From: Myxococcales bacterium
GTDB lineage: Bacteria; Myxococcota; UBA796; SXON01
Assembly: GCA_009692585.1 (NCBI GenBank)
Contig: SHYX01000005.1
Span: 1-64,000, forward strand
Reading direction: 5' to 3'
Length of the DNA stretch: 64,000 bases
The position numbers and the translations under genes are program-made. The notes under the pieces were generated by a model, which had not been told where the DNA came from, ran no database searches, and saw only the letters and a program-made list of their open reading frames with translations. This document shows, piece after piece, positions 48,217 through 56,029 of this stretch (the first letter of the stretch is position 1; every line of letters starts with the position of its first letter).

Positions 48217-48750
48217 GTGCAGGTAGCGGTGTTCGGAGGCAGCTTCAACCCACCCCATGTTGCGCATGGAATGGTGGCCGCGTGGTTGTCGTGGGCCGGT
48301 CGCGCCGATGCGGTTTGGTTGGTGCCGACGTACCGGCACCCCTTCGCCAAGGAACTCCGCTCCTTCGAGCACCGCGTGGCCGCCTGCGAGGCGCTGGCCG
48401 GTCTGGTCGGGCCCTGGGTCTCGGTGAGCACGATCGAGGCCGAGCTGCCGATGCCCTCGTTCACCATCGTCACGCTCGATGCCCTGGCGGCCCGCTTCCC
48501 CCACCATCGCTTCCGATTGGTGGTGGGTGCCGACAACCTCGCCGTGAAGTCCCAGTGGCGCGATTGGGGACGTATCGAGGCCGAATACGCTCCGATCGTC
48601 GTGGGGCGGGGTGCCGCTGCGGGTACGTCCGCGCCGTCTTTTCCGGACATCTCCAGCACCGAGGTCCGGCGACGCCTGGCGGCCGGCGAGCCCGTCGACG
48701 AGTGGGTGCCGGCGTCGGTGCTCAGAGAGTGGCTCGGTTCGGCGGGATGA
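48217..48750 (+). CDS. nadD: Nicotinate-nucleotide adenylyltransferase
   Basis: 177 residues from GTG 48217. The nucleotidyltransferase opening VAVFGGSFNPPHVAH carries the (H/T)xGH-type site as HVAH. Next come WLVPTYRHPFAKE, the LVVGADNL segment and the C-terminal ISSTEVRRRL motif, all family-typical. It joins nicotinate mononucleotide with ATP to make deamido-NAD. It is a little shorter than the usual 190-215 residues. It is an essential function in most bacteria, so the intact right copy is presumably the active one. Confidence 0.93.
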   Translation: MQVAVFGGSFNPPHVAHGMVAAWLSWAGRADAVWLVPTYRHPFAKELRSFEHRVAACEALAGLVGPWVSVSTIEAELPMPSFTIVTLDALAARFPHHRFRLVVGADNLAVKSQWRDWGRIEAEYAPIVVGRGAAAGTSAPSFPDISSTEVRRRLAAGEPVDEWVPASVLREWLGSAG

Positions 48751-48780
48751 AAGCGCCCGCGTGCCACCGGAGGACGGTGC

Positions 48781-49257
48781 TCAGCCTCCGACGGCGACTT
48801 CGGTCCAGGGGCCCAGGGGGTCCGCCCCCATGTTCACCGCCAGGAAGCTGTTCAGATGAGGTGAGGGGCCGTCGACCAGGCGAATCAGGCAACGGCAGCC
48901 GCCACCGGGCCGATCAAGGAACTCGAACCATCGCGCTGCCAGCGGCAGGCGCCGCTCTCCTGGGTGCACCTGGCCAAAGCGGAGTCTGAGCGCGAGAGCC
49001 TCGGCGGCGGAGCGCCGCGCGACCGGGTCGTCGGGCAGCGTCCAGGTGGTGTCGGCCTTCACCATCTCATGGCCGAGCAACGTCACCGGCGCACACCCGT
49101 CGAGGAACTCACGCACTAGCCGGCGCTGGTGGGAGGCGAGCAGGGTCATGTCGACCCCGTCTGGGGGCGGCGACGGCACCACGCCATGAAAAAGGTCGAG
49201 CAGGCGCTCACTCCAGCTTGGCGGGTAGTCGGGGTGCCAGATGCGCAAGCGCGGCAT
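48781..49257 (-). CDS. Hypothetical protein
   Basis: 158 residues from ATG 49257; the frame runs further upstream without protein-like sequence. It has no signal peptide. The start MPRLRIWHPDYPPSWSERLL is followed by a helical region (SHQRRLVREFLDG) and a C-terminal strand-rich part with GGGCRCLIRLVDG. I recognise no family. It converges with nadD (30 bp) and is divergent from the HAD gene with 59 bp between starts. Confidence 0.55.
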   Translation of the reverse strand: MPRLRIWHPDYPPSWSERLLDLFHGVVPSPPPDGVDMTLLASHQRRLVREFLDGCAPVTLLGHEMVKADTTWTLPDDPVARRSAAEALALRLRFGQVHPGERRLPLAARWFEFLDRPGGGCRCLIRLVDGPSPHLNSFLAVNMGADPLGPWTEVAVGG

Positions 49258-49316
49258 GCCTCCAGCATACCTGACAATGGGGGGCCGCCGCAGTTCCGGC
49301 GAGGTAGCTGGCGGGT

Positions 49317-49991
49317 ATGCTGCCACTGGTGCTCTTCGACATCGACGGAACCCTCCTCCGAACCCGCGGGGCCGGTCGCGAGGCGCTCGACGCGGCCTTC
49401 CTGAAGCTGCACGACTGGCCAGACGCGACTGAGGGTGTCCATGTGGCAGGGTCCACCGACGATGCCATCTGTCGCGACGTCGCCGTGAGGTTCGGCGAAT
49501 CGTGGAGCCCGTCGAGGACGGTTGCACTTCGCGCCGTCTATCTCCGCGAGCTCGCCCGACTGCTGGCGCCGGCGGAGCGCACCGAAGTCCTTCCGGGTGT
49601 CGTGCCGCTCCTCGACCAGCTCGACGGGCGCGCGCATGTCGCCCTGCTGACCGGCAACTGGAGGTCCGGGGCGGACGTGAAGCTCGGCGCGGCGAGTCTG
49701 GGGCACCGCTTCGACTGGGGGGTTTACTCAGAGGACGCCTGGGAGCGCGATGGACTGGTGCCCGCGGCCCGGCGATTGGCCGATGCGCGTGGACTCGTCG
49801 TGGGCGAGGTCGTGGTCATCGGCGACACCGTCGCCGACGTGCGATGCGCCCGGGCCGGGGCGGCGCGCGTGGTCGTGGTCGAGACGGGCTTCTGCCTCCC
49901 CGCCGACCTGGCTCTGGCGCGCCCGGACCTGCAGGTCACCACGTTGGAGGCTGGTCTGGGGTGGATTGTCACCCTGGTCACCGCCGCGTAG
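49317..49991 (+). CDS. HAD-superfamily hydrolase, phosphoglycolate-phosphatase-like
   Basis: 224 residues. Motif I is FDIDGT (nucleophile Asp8, acid Asp10), motif II is LLTGN, and motif IV is VVIGDTVADVRCA. A helical cap domain (about residues 18-90) places it in the Gph/beta-phosphoglucomutase subgroup. The substrate is likely a small phosphorylated metabolite and the cap gives no clear specificity. It has no signal peptide. It converges with the kelch lipoprotein gene 7 bp away. Confidence 0.88.
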   Translation: MLPLVLFDIDGTLLRTRGAGREALDAAFLKLHDWPDATEGVHVAGSTDDAICRDVAVRFGESWSPSRTVALRAVYLRELARLLAPAERTEVLPGVVPLLDQLDGRAHVALLTGNWRSGADVKLGAASLGHRFDWGVYSEDAWERDGLVPAARRLADARGLVVGEVVVIGDTVADVRCARAGAARVVVVETGFCLPADLALARPDLQVTTLEAGLGWIVTLVTAA

Positions 49992-49998
49992 CGCCGTC

Positions 49999-51597
49999 TT
50001 AATCGTGCGAGACGGCAAAGAAGCCCACCTGGGACACCGCGCCGTTGTCGCCGTCCCGCCCCCCGATCGCGAGCACGCCGAGATCGGGATCGTAGAGCAC
50101 AAGCGGCTCCTGTTGCCGAGTGGGGAGTCCGGCGGCGTCGTCGGCCGCCGAGCAGCTACCCACCATCGACGCGCTGTCGTTGACCGCATCGTAGATCTCG
50201 ACGCAGGACAAGGCGCTGTCGTCGTACTCGACCGGTCCCCACTTTCCGGCGCCGCCGAGGATCAGCACGTGCGAGTCGTCCAAGAGCACGGCGCGGTGGC
50301 CGGCGCGTGCGATCTTCATCTCCCCGACCGCCTCCCACTGCTGGCTTCCGGGTCGGTAGCGCCAGACGGTCTTCACCGACGGGGCGGTGGTGAAGTAGGT
50401 CCGGCTGGTGTCGTCCGAGACGCCGCCGAAGCTCAGCACGTCGCCGTCGGGTAGGGTCACCATCGCGTGCCCCGCCACCGGGTCCATCCCGGCGATCTCC
50501 TCGACCTCGCCGCGCAGGGACACCCGCAGGCTCACGCTGGTCGCTCGCCACTCGGGGTTGCCGTTGTTGTCGATCGGTCGGGTGCCACCGGCCACCAGGA
50601 TACCGTCGTCGCCAAGGTCCGCGAGCGCCACGCCGACACTCCCGGAGGAGGGCTCCCCCGCTTCCAGCAGACCGTCAACCGGGGTGAAGCTCCGGTCCTC
50701 CGGATCATACAACTCGCCGTCGCTGAGCGTCACGAAGTAGGACGAACTCGCTCCCCCGAACCCGCCCCATAGGAGCACGGCGCCCTGCTGGTTGGCCATC
50801 GCGGCGTGGCGGGTGCGCGCGGTGTACAGCGCGTCCTTGTCGGGGAGGCTGTCTTCGAACTCGAGCGACGCCGGGTCGAAGAGGCGGGCGTCAGCGGTCA
50901 AGAGCGAGGCGTCGGAGTAGCCGTCTGACTGGCCGCCGCCGGCGATCAGGTATTTCCCCGCGTCACCTGCGGTGAGGCGGGTGACGCTGAAGCCGCGCCG
51001 GGCCGTCTGTCCATCGCCGTTGGTGTCGACGTACGAGGGCAGCGTGTCGATCTCGGCGAACGCCAGCTCGGCGGTGGGGGCGCCCAGGTCGAGCAGCAGC
51101 ACGCTGTCGACTCCCCGCGGCGTCTCGGACATCCCGCCGTTTCGATTCCCCGCGCCGCCCATGAGGACGAACCGTCCCCCGCCCAGGGCGATTCCGCCCC
51201 CCTGAGCGACCTCTTCCGGCAGGCTCCCCAACTGCGCGAGGCCGCCGGGGCGGCTGACGAAAACCGTCGCCGTAATCTCGCCGTCGACGAGGCTCATCGC
51301 CCCGGTCTGCCCCCACGCGACGAGCTCACCCTCCGCGTAGCCTTCGACGCGGATCAGCCCGTACTCGAGCGCCGGAAGCCCTTCCGCGAGCGCGCTGTCC
51401 CCGGTCGCGGGGGCGTCGAGGGTGACGCGGACCGGGTCGCCTACGCCAGAGTCGAGCACCACATCGATCCGATCGACCCCGTCGAGGGGGTTTTCGTCCA
51501 GCGGCACCACCGGGGCCAGGTTCAGGCGGTAGGTCGCCGTCAGTGGGGCGTCGGAAACGGGGGCGCCGGTGCAGGCGAGCATGAACAGGACGGACAT
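49999..51597 (-). CDS. Kelch-repeat lipoprotein
   Basis: 532 residues. MSVLFMLAC gives the lipobox at Cys9. After an Ig-like N-terminal domain (to about residue 120), kelch-type units follow with the double-Gly strand and spaced Tyr/Trp: GRFVLMGGAGNRNGG, KYLIAGGGQSDG, AVLLWGGFGGA, GILVAGGTRPID, DVLSFGGVSDD, HVLILGGAGKWG and LGVLAIGGRDGD. That is about seven repeats, enough for a closed propeller. It is predicted to be a surface-exposed binding protein and the ligand is unknown. Its start is 36 bp from the divergent pgeF start. Confidence 0.85.
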   Translation of the reverse strand: MSVLFMLACTGAPVSDAPLTATYRLNLAPVVPLDENPLDGVDRIDVVLDSGVGDPVRVTLDAPATGDSALAEGLPALEYGLIRVEGYAEGELVAWGQTGAMSLVDGEITATVFVSRPGGLAQLGSLPEEVAQGGGIALGGGRFVLMGGAGNRNGGMSETPRGVDSVLLLDLGAPTAELAFAEIDTLPSYVDTNGDGQTARRGFSVTRLTAGDAGKYLIAGGGQSDGYSDASLLTADARLFDPASLEFEDSLPDKDALYTARTRHAAMANQQGAVLLWGGFGGASSSYFVTLSDGELYDPEDRSFTPVDGLLEAGEPSSGSVGVALADLGDDGILVAGGTRPIDNNGNPEWRATSVSLRVSLRGEVEEIAGMDPVAGHAMVTLPDGDVLSFGGVSDDTSRTYFTTAPSVKTVWRYRPGSQQWEAVGEMKIARAGHRAVLLDDSHVLILGGAGKWGPVEYDDSALSCVEIYDAVNDSASMVGSCSAADDAAGLPTRQQEPLVLYDPDLGVLAIGGRDGDNGAVSQVGFFAVSHD

Positions 51598-51633
51598 CCC
51601 TCACAACGTAGCACACCCCGATAAGCCGTCCCG

Positions 51634-52296
51634 ATGCTTCGTTCGGCACTGCTGCACGCCGTTCCGCACGGGTTCACCGGTCGCGCCGAGGGCGATCTGC
51701 GGCGAGGCAACGCCGTGGGCTTGTCCGAGGTCGGCGCCGCCCTCGGTGCGGTGGGCGGGATCCGGACCGCGTCGCAGGTGCACGGGCGCGAGATCCTGGT
51801 GGTGGAGGGTCTCGGCCCGACGCCCGTCGTCGAGGCGGACGCCGTGTTGAGCACGACCGCCGGGGTGGCGGTGGCCGTCCGCGTCGCGGACTGTGTCCCG
51901 GTGCTGGTGGCCAGCGCGGCCGGTCATGGCGTCATCGCCATTCACGCGGGCTGGCGTGGCACCGCCGCCGACATCGTCCGGGTCGGGGTGACGGCGCTGC
52001 GTTCGGCGCTGGGGGCACCCAACGAGCCGCTCTGCGCCGCGATCGGGCCGAGCATCCGATCCTGCTGCTACGAGGTCGGCGACGAGGTGGTCGAAGGCAT
52101 ACGGGCCGTTTCACCTGGCGACGGCTGGCTCGACGGCAGGGCGGTCGATCTTGCCGAGGCCAACCGGCTGGTGCTCGCGTCGCTCGGGATCCCCGTCGAG
52201 ATCGTGGGCGGCTGCACTCGTTGTGCCGGGCCGTGGTTTTCCCATCGCGGCGGAGACGTTGAGCGACAACTCGGAGTGATCCGGGTGGCGACGTGA
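51634..52296 (+). CDS. pgeF: Polyphenol oxidase family / peptidoglycan editing factor
   Basis: 220 residues. DUF152 family motifs are complete: ASQVHGREI, VRVADCVPVLV, HAGWRGTA, AIGPSIRSCCYEVG, and CTRC followed by FSHRGGD. The His/Cys set (HG, ADC, HAGWRG) forms the metal-dependent active site. Family enzymes (YfiH) remove mis-incorporated L-Ser in peptidoglycan precursors and also hydrolyse adenosine-type purine nucleosides. It has no signal peptide and is cytoplasmic. The stop overlaps the next gene's start by 4 bp. Confidence 0.93.
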   Translation: MLRSALLHAVPHGFTGRAEGDLRRGNAVGLSEVGAALGAVGGIRTASQVHGREILVVEGLGPTPVVEADAVLSTTAGVAVAVRVADCVPVLVASAAGHGVIAIHAGWRGTAADIVRVGVTALRSALGAPNEPLCAAIGPSIRSCCYEVGDEVVEGIRAVSPGDGWLDGRAVDLAEANRLVLASLGIPVEIVGGCTRCAGPWFSHRGGDVERQLGVIRVAT

Positions 52297-53342
52297 TCTG
52301 GGCGCTGGCGCTGGCGCTGGCCTGTCGCGATGCAGAATTCGCGCCCCTGCGCGGCGCGCTCGACGAGTACGGCCGAGGGCGTGAGGCCTTCGAGGCTGGG
52401 AATCACCCGGAGGCGATCGCTGCGTTCGTGAAGGCCCGCGAGGGGGATCCGGGCAGCGCCGTCTTGATGCTCTGGGAGGCGCGCGCCCGCGCCGCCAGTG
52501 GCGATGTCGCCGGCGCGGAGGCGCTGGCCACCCAGGTGGTCACCGCTCACCCGGAGGCTGGCCTGGCCTGGTACAACCGCGCCGCGTGGCGCGTCCGCCT
52601 CGGGCATCCCGACGCCGCGGCCGAAGACCTGGAGCGGGCGCTGGCCACGGGCATCCGCTCCCCGTATGAAGCCGCGATTGACACCGATTTTTCCACGGTG
52701 CTCGGCACCGCGCCCTTCGAAGACGTGCTGCCGCCGACTCCCGTGGTGGTGCGGGTCGTGCCGCCCCAAGGCTCGGTCTTCGTCGGGAGTGAGGTCCTGA
52801 TCCAGGCCCAACTGTTGTCGGCGCCGACGCTCGTGGCCAGCCTTCGGCGGACCGGCCCTTCCCCAGGGTGTCTGGTGCTCGATCGGGTCGTCGAGGACCA
52901 GCACACGGGAGAAGGGGTACTCGCCCGGAGGATCGACCTCTATTTTCGGGCGGTCGGCTCCTGCGACGTCGAGCTGAACGTGCTCGCCGAGGCGTCATCC
53001 CCGGTGCGGGCGACCGTGCCGCTGCCGCCGGTGCGCGTGCTCGTCGAGGCGCCCAGCCGCTTCATCCCGCCGCCTCCGCGCGATCTTCCCGTCGATCTGC
53101 CACTTCCCGGTACCCTCGCGACCGCCGACGGGGCCTGGGCGGCGGGGCGCACGGGCAGTACCGTGTGGGCCATCGGTCGTGCCGACCAGGCGCCGACTTT
53201 TGTCGGGCGGCCGCCGGACATCAAGCTGGAGCTACGGGTGGATGGCACGACGCGGGCCGGCGGCGGGGCCTGGCTCGCCGCGTGGGAGGGCGAGGTGCTC
53301 GCCGGAGGCTGGACCGCAGTGGTGGCCGCGCGTCCGGACTAA
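52293..53342 (+). CDS. TPR-containing lipoprotein
   Basis: 349 residues from GTG 52293. ALALALAC gives a lipobox at Cys11. Residues ~22-125 form about three TPR units (GREAFEAGNHPEAIAAFVKA, then AGLAWYNRAAWRVRLGHPDAA). The rest is beta-rich, with Pro-rich linkers (RFIPPPPRDLPVDLPLP). It is probably a periplasmic-face scaffold protein. It is translationally coupled to pgeF. The stop lies 11 bp from the converging ffh stop, and no terminator is visible between them. Confidence 0.75.
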   Translation: MIWALALALACRDAEFAPLRGALDEYGRGREAFEAGNHPEAIAAFVKAREGDPGSAVLMLWEARARAASGDVAGAEALATQVVTAHPEAGLAWYNRAAWRVRLGHPDAAAEDLERALATGIRSPYEAAIDTDFSTVLGTAPFEDVLPPTPVVVRVVPPQGSVFVGSEVLIQAQLLSAPTLVASLRRTGPSPGCLVLDRVVEDQHTGEGVLARRIDLYFRAVGSCDVELNVLAEASSPVRATVPLPPVRVLVEAPSRFIPPPPRDLPVDLPLPGTLATADGAWAAGRTGSTVWAIGRADQAPTFVGRPPDIKLELRVDGTTRAGGGAWLAAWEGEVLAGGWTAVVAARPD

Positions 53343-53353
53343 GCTCGACCAGG

Positions 53354-54862
53354 CTATCGGCGCTGCTTCTTCCGGGCCTTTTTCGCTTCTTTGGCCTTCT
53401 TTCTGCGCAGTTCCCGCTCGGCGTCGCTCATGGGGGCGGACCTGGCTGCGGGGGCCGGCAACCCCGGCATCGCCATCCCCGCCTGCTGCGCGTACTGCGT
53501 CATCCGCTGCTGGAGCGCCTTTGGGTTGAGCTTTCCGCCGAGCAGCCCGGTCATCGAGCCGACCTCCTTCATCATCTCGCGGGTCATGCGGAAGCGATCG
53601 TGCAGCTCCTTGACGTCCTTCAGGGGGCGGCCGCTGCCCGCGGCGAGCCGACGGAAGCGGGACTCGTCGAGGATATCGGGGTGCTTGCGCTCCGAGCGCG
53701 TCATCGACTGGATGACCGCCTCGACCTTGACCAGCTCGTTGTCGTCGAGCGCGCCCTCCGGCACCTGCGACATCACCTCGTCCATGAACGGCAGCTTTCC
53801 CATGACGTCGCGGAGCGACCCCATGGACTTGATCATCTTGAGCTGGCTCTGGAAATCATCGTAGGTGAACTGCCCCCGGAGCATCTTTTCGGCGTCGGCT
53901 TCGGCCTTGTCCTTGTCGATGACCTTCTCGAAGTCGGCCATCAACCCCACGACGTCGCCAAAGCCGAGAATGCGGCTGGCGAGCCCCTGTGGCCGGAACT
54001 CTTCGAGTTTGTCGAGCCCTTCCCCCATCCCGATGAATTTCACCGGCTTGCCGGTCACCGCCTTGATCGAGAGCGCGGCTCCACCACGCGCGTCGCCGTC
54101 GAGCTTGGTCAGCACAAAGCCCGTGAACGCCAGGCGACGGTCGAACTCGGCGGCGGTGCGGACGGCGTCCTGGCCGATCATCGCGTCGCACACGAACAGG
54201 ATGTTTTTCGGCTGGGTCTTGTCGCGGATCTCGTCCAGTTCGGCCATCAGCGTTTCGTCGATGGCCAGCCGGCCGGCGGTGTCGAAGATGACGACGTCGC
54301 GACCGACATTGCGGGCCTGCGTGACCGCGGTCGTGCAGAGCTGAACAGGGCTCATGCCCTTGATGGTGAAGACCGGCACGCTGAGCTTGCGGCCAAGCGT
54401 CACCAACTGGTCGATGGCAGCGGGGCGATAGACGTCGGCGGCCACCAACATCGGCTTGCGGCCCTCACCCAGAAGTCGCCGCGCCAGCTTTGCCGCGGTG
54501 GTGGTCTTCCCGGACCCCTGCAGCCCCACCATCATGATCAGCGCCGGCGTCCCGTCGAGGTCGAGGCTCGAGTCCACCGGGCCCATCAGCGCCTCGAGCT
54601 CGTCATAGCAGGATTTGATGAAGTGATCGGCGGGCGTCACCTGGAAGCGCTGGTTCTTCGCCTTGAGCGTGACGACCTTGCCGAGGGAACGCTCCTTGAC
54701 GCGAGCGAGGAAGTCCTTGGCGACGTCCACGCTGACGTCGGCCTCCAGCAGGGACACCTTCACGTCGTGGAGCGCGTCGGCGACGCTCTCCTCGGACAGT
54801 TCGGTCTTCCCCTGGAGTTTGAGTCGGGCGTTGCGGAAGCCGCGGGAAAGGGTGTCGAACAT
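53354..54862 (-). CDS. ffh: Signal recognition particle protein Ffh
   Basis: 502 residues from ATG 54862, which starts the family-typical MFDTLSRGFRNARLKL. The NG GTPase domain shows GLQGSGKTTT, ADVYRPAAIDQL, DTAGR and [10 protein letters not shown]. The M domain has MTRSERKHPDIL and SRFRRLAAGSG for 4.5S RNA binding and a Met-rich helix (FRMTREMMKEV). A basic C-terminal tail (LRRKKAKEAKKARKKQRR) extends past the usual end. It delivers nascent membrane proteins to FtsY and SecYEG. It is divergent from cyaY with 81 bp between starts. Confidence 0.97.
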   Translation of the reverse strand: MFDTLSRGFRNARLKLQGKTELSEESVADALHDVKVSLLEADVSVDVAKDFLARVKERSLGKVVTLKAKNQRFQVTPADHFIKSCYDELEALMGPVDSSLDLDGTPALIMMVGLQGSGKTTTAAKLARRLLGEGRKPMLVAADVYRPAAIDQLVTLGRKLSVPVFTIKGMSPVQLCTTAVTQARNVGRDVVIFDTAGRLAIDETLMAELDEIRDKTQPKNILFVCDAMIGQDAVRTAAEFDRRLAFTGFVLTKLDGDARGGAALSIKAVTGKPVKFIGMGEGLDKLEEFRPQGLASRILGFGDVVGLMADFEKVIDKDKAEADAEKMLRGQFTYDDFQSQLKMIKSMGSLRDVMGKLPFMDEVMSQVPEGALDDNELVKVEAVIQSMTRSERKHPDILDESRFRRLAAGSGRPLKDVKELHDRFRMTREMMKEVGSMTGLLGGKLNPKALQQRMTQYAQQAGMAMPGLPAPAARSAPMSDAERELRRKKAKEAKKARKKQRR

Positions 54863-54943
54863 GGGCGCGGCTGGTATCACGAGCACGCCGCGGGTGGCCC
54901 ACCCTACGAACCATGCGGGCGCGTGTCGGTTACCCCCCTTCGC

Positions 54944-55267
54944 ATGATGGACGAAGCGACCTTTCGGCAGGATGTGGCGAGGGTGATCCGGGATCTGGGC
55001 CGCCAGCTCGACGGGGTGGACACCGACGCCATGGATTGGAAACTCACCGAGGGCGTGCTCACCGTGGAGTTCGACGGCGGAGGGGTGTTCGTGCTGAGCC
55101 AGCAGGTGCCCACCCGGGAGCTGTGGCTGTCGGCGTTTTCGCGGGCGTGGCACTTCGATCGGCGCGAGGGTGCCTGGCTGGAACGCGACACCCGCGCGCG
55201 CATGGACGCCGTGTTCTCCGAGCTTTTCACCCGTCGCCTCGGCTTCGCGGTCACGATGGGGCTGTAG
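54944..55267 (+). CDS. cyaY: Iron donor protein CyaY (bacterial frataxin)
   Basis: 107 residues from ATG 54944, the normal length. The helix-strand-helix frataxin fold is recognisable: an acidic first helix region, VDTDAMDWKLTEGVLTVEFD, VLSQQVPTRELWLSAFSRAW (the Q-x-P-x-x-x-x-W-L-S motif) and a final helix ending FTRRLGFAVTMGL. Frataxins bind iron on an acidic ridge and regulate Fe-S cluster assembly with IscS/IscU. No isc genes are in the window. Confidence 0.9.
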   Translation: MMDEATFRQDVARVIRDLGRQLDGVDTDAMDWKLTEGVLTVEFDGGGVFVLSQQVPTRELWLSAFSRAWHFDRREGAWLERDTRARMDAVFSELFTRRLGFAVTMGL

Positions 55268-55283
55268 GCGACCTGGGCTCGGC

Positions 55284-55406
55284 CTACGCGTGCCACCGGA
55301 AGCTGGTCTCGCCGAGGCGGATGGTCTCGCCGCCGTAGAGCCGCCGCTCCTTGACTCGATCGCCGATGACGATGCTGCCGTCGACGGAGCCCAGGTGGTC
55401 GTTCAT
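55284..55406 (-). pseudogene. FHA-domain C-terminal fragment
   Basis: A 40-residue frame from ATG 55406, overlapping the dut stop by 4 bp, reads NDHLGSVDGSIVIGDRV and then RLYGGETIRLGETSFRW. This matches the second half of a forkhead-associated domain (the D-LGS-x-(N/D)G-(T/S)-x-V-x-G strand pair), but the phosphothreonine-binding Arg and SxxH lie in the missing first half. It is either a remnant or a stand-alone mini-ORF. Confidence 0.5.
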
Positions 55407-55855
55407 TGTTTCCCCGTGGAGCCGAAGCCGCCGCCCCCACGCCCACCTGAAGCCGGCGGGAGTCGCGCCGCGCGGGCCACTTCCACGTAGGGCAACTGCT
55501 GAAAAACGAGCTGCGCGATGCGTTGACCGCGCGTGACCACGAAGGGCTCCTCTCCAAGGTTGACCAGGGCCACCAGGATCTCGCCGCGGTAGTCGCTGTC
55601 GATGGTGCCCGGGGCGTTGATCAGGGTGATGCCGTGGGTGAGGGCCAGCCCGGAGCGGGGACGAACCTGCCCTTCCCACCCCTCGGGAATCGCGAGCGCC
55701 ACCCCGGTCGGAATCAAGGCTCGTTTTCCGGGCGCGACGGTGATGGGGTCGGTCACCGCTGCCCGGAGATCGAAACCTGCCGCGCCCGCCGTGGCCCGGG
55801 CTGGTAGAGCCAGGCCGTCGCCGTGCGGCAGCACGATGAGGGGGATCACTTCCAT
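55403..55855 (-). CDS. dut: Deoxyuridine 5'-triphosphate nucleotidohydrolase
   Basis: 150 residues from ATG 55855. All five trimeric-dUTPase motifs are present: AGFDLRA, RPRSGLALTHGI, NAPGTIDSDYRGEI (catalytic Asp), RGQRIAQLVFQ and the Gly-rich C-terminal arm GGRGGGGFGSTG. It converts dUTP to dUMP, preventing uracil in DNA. The longer frame upstream has no family sequence. It lies 174 bp downstream of the ggt-like stop on the same strand. Confidence 0.96.
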   Translation of the reverse strand: MEVIPLIVLPHGDGLALPARATAGAAGFDLRAAVTDPITVAPGKRALIPTGVALAIPEGWEGQVRPRSGLALTHGITLINAPGTIDSDYRGEILVALVNLGEEPFVVTRGQRIAQLVFQQLPYVEVARAARLPPASGGRGGGGFGSTGKQ

Positions 55856-56029
55856 GCTGGGCGCCCCTTTATACCGACTGACGCAGATTCGGATCGGATG
55901 ATCGCCGTCGTGAACGGCCCGGCTGGCAAGGCGGGGCCGACGAGCGTGTCGACAGAAGTGAGGAGGTCCCAACGAAGCCGGACGGGTCCGGCACAGGCGG
56001 GCGCCGAGCCGAATCAAGATCAGGCGGTA

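Larger units (their letters stand above)
47975..48273. repeat. Right copy of the ftsE-nadD junction duplication
   Basis: This corresponds to 44353-44652 at an offset of about 3.62 kb, with scattered substitutions and small indels. Here nadD is intact and ftsE broken, the opposite of the left copy. Confidence 0.85.

Noticed and set aside
52868..54943. Plus-strand open frame running through ffh into cyaY
   Set aside because: Only the last 107 codons (cyaY) are protein-like; the rest is antisense to ffh.
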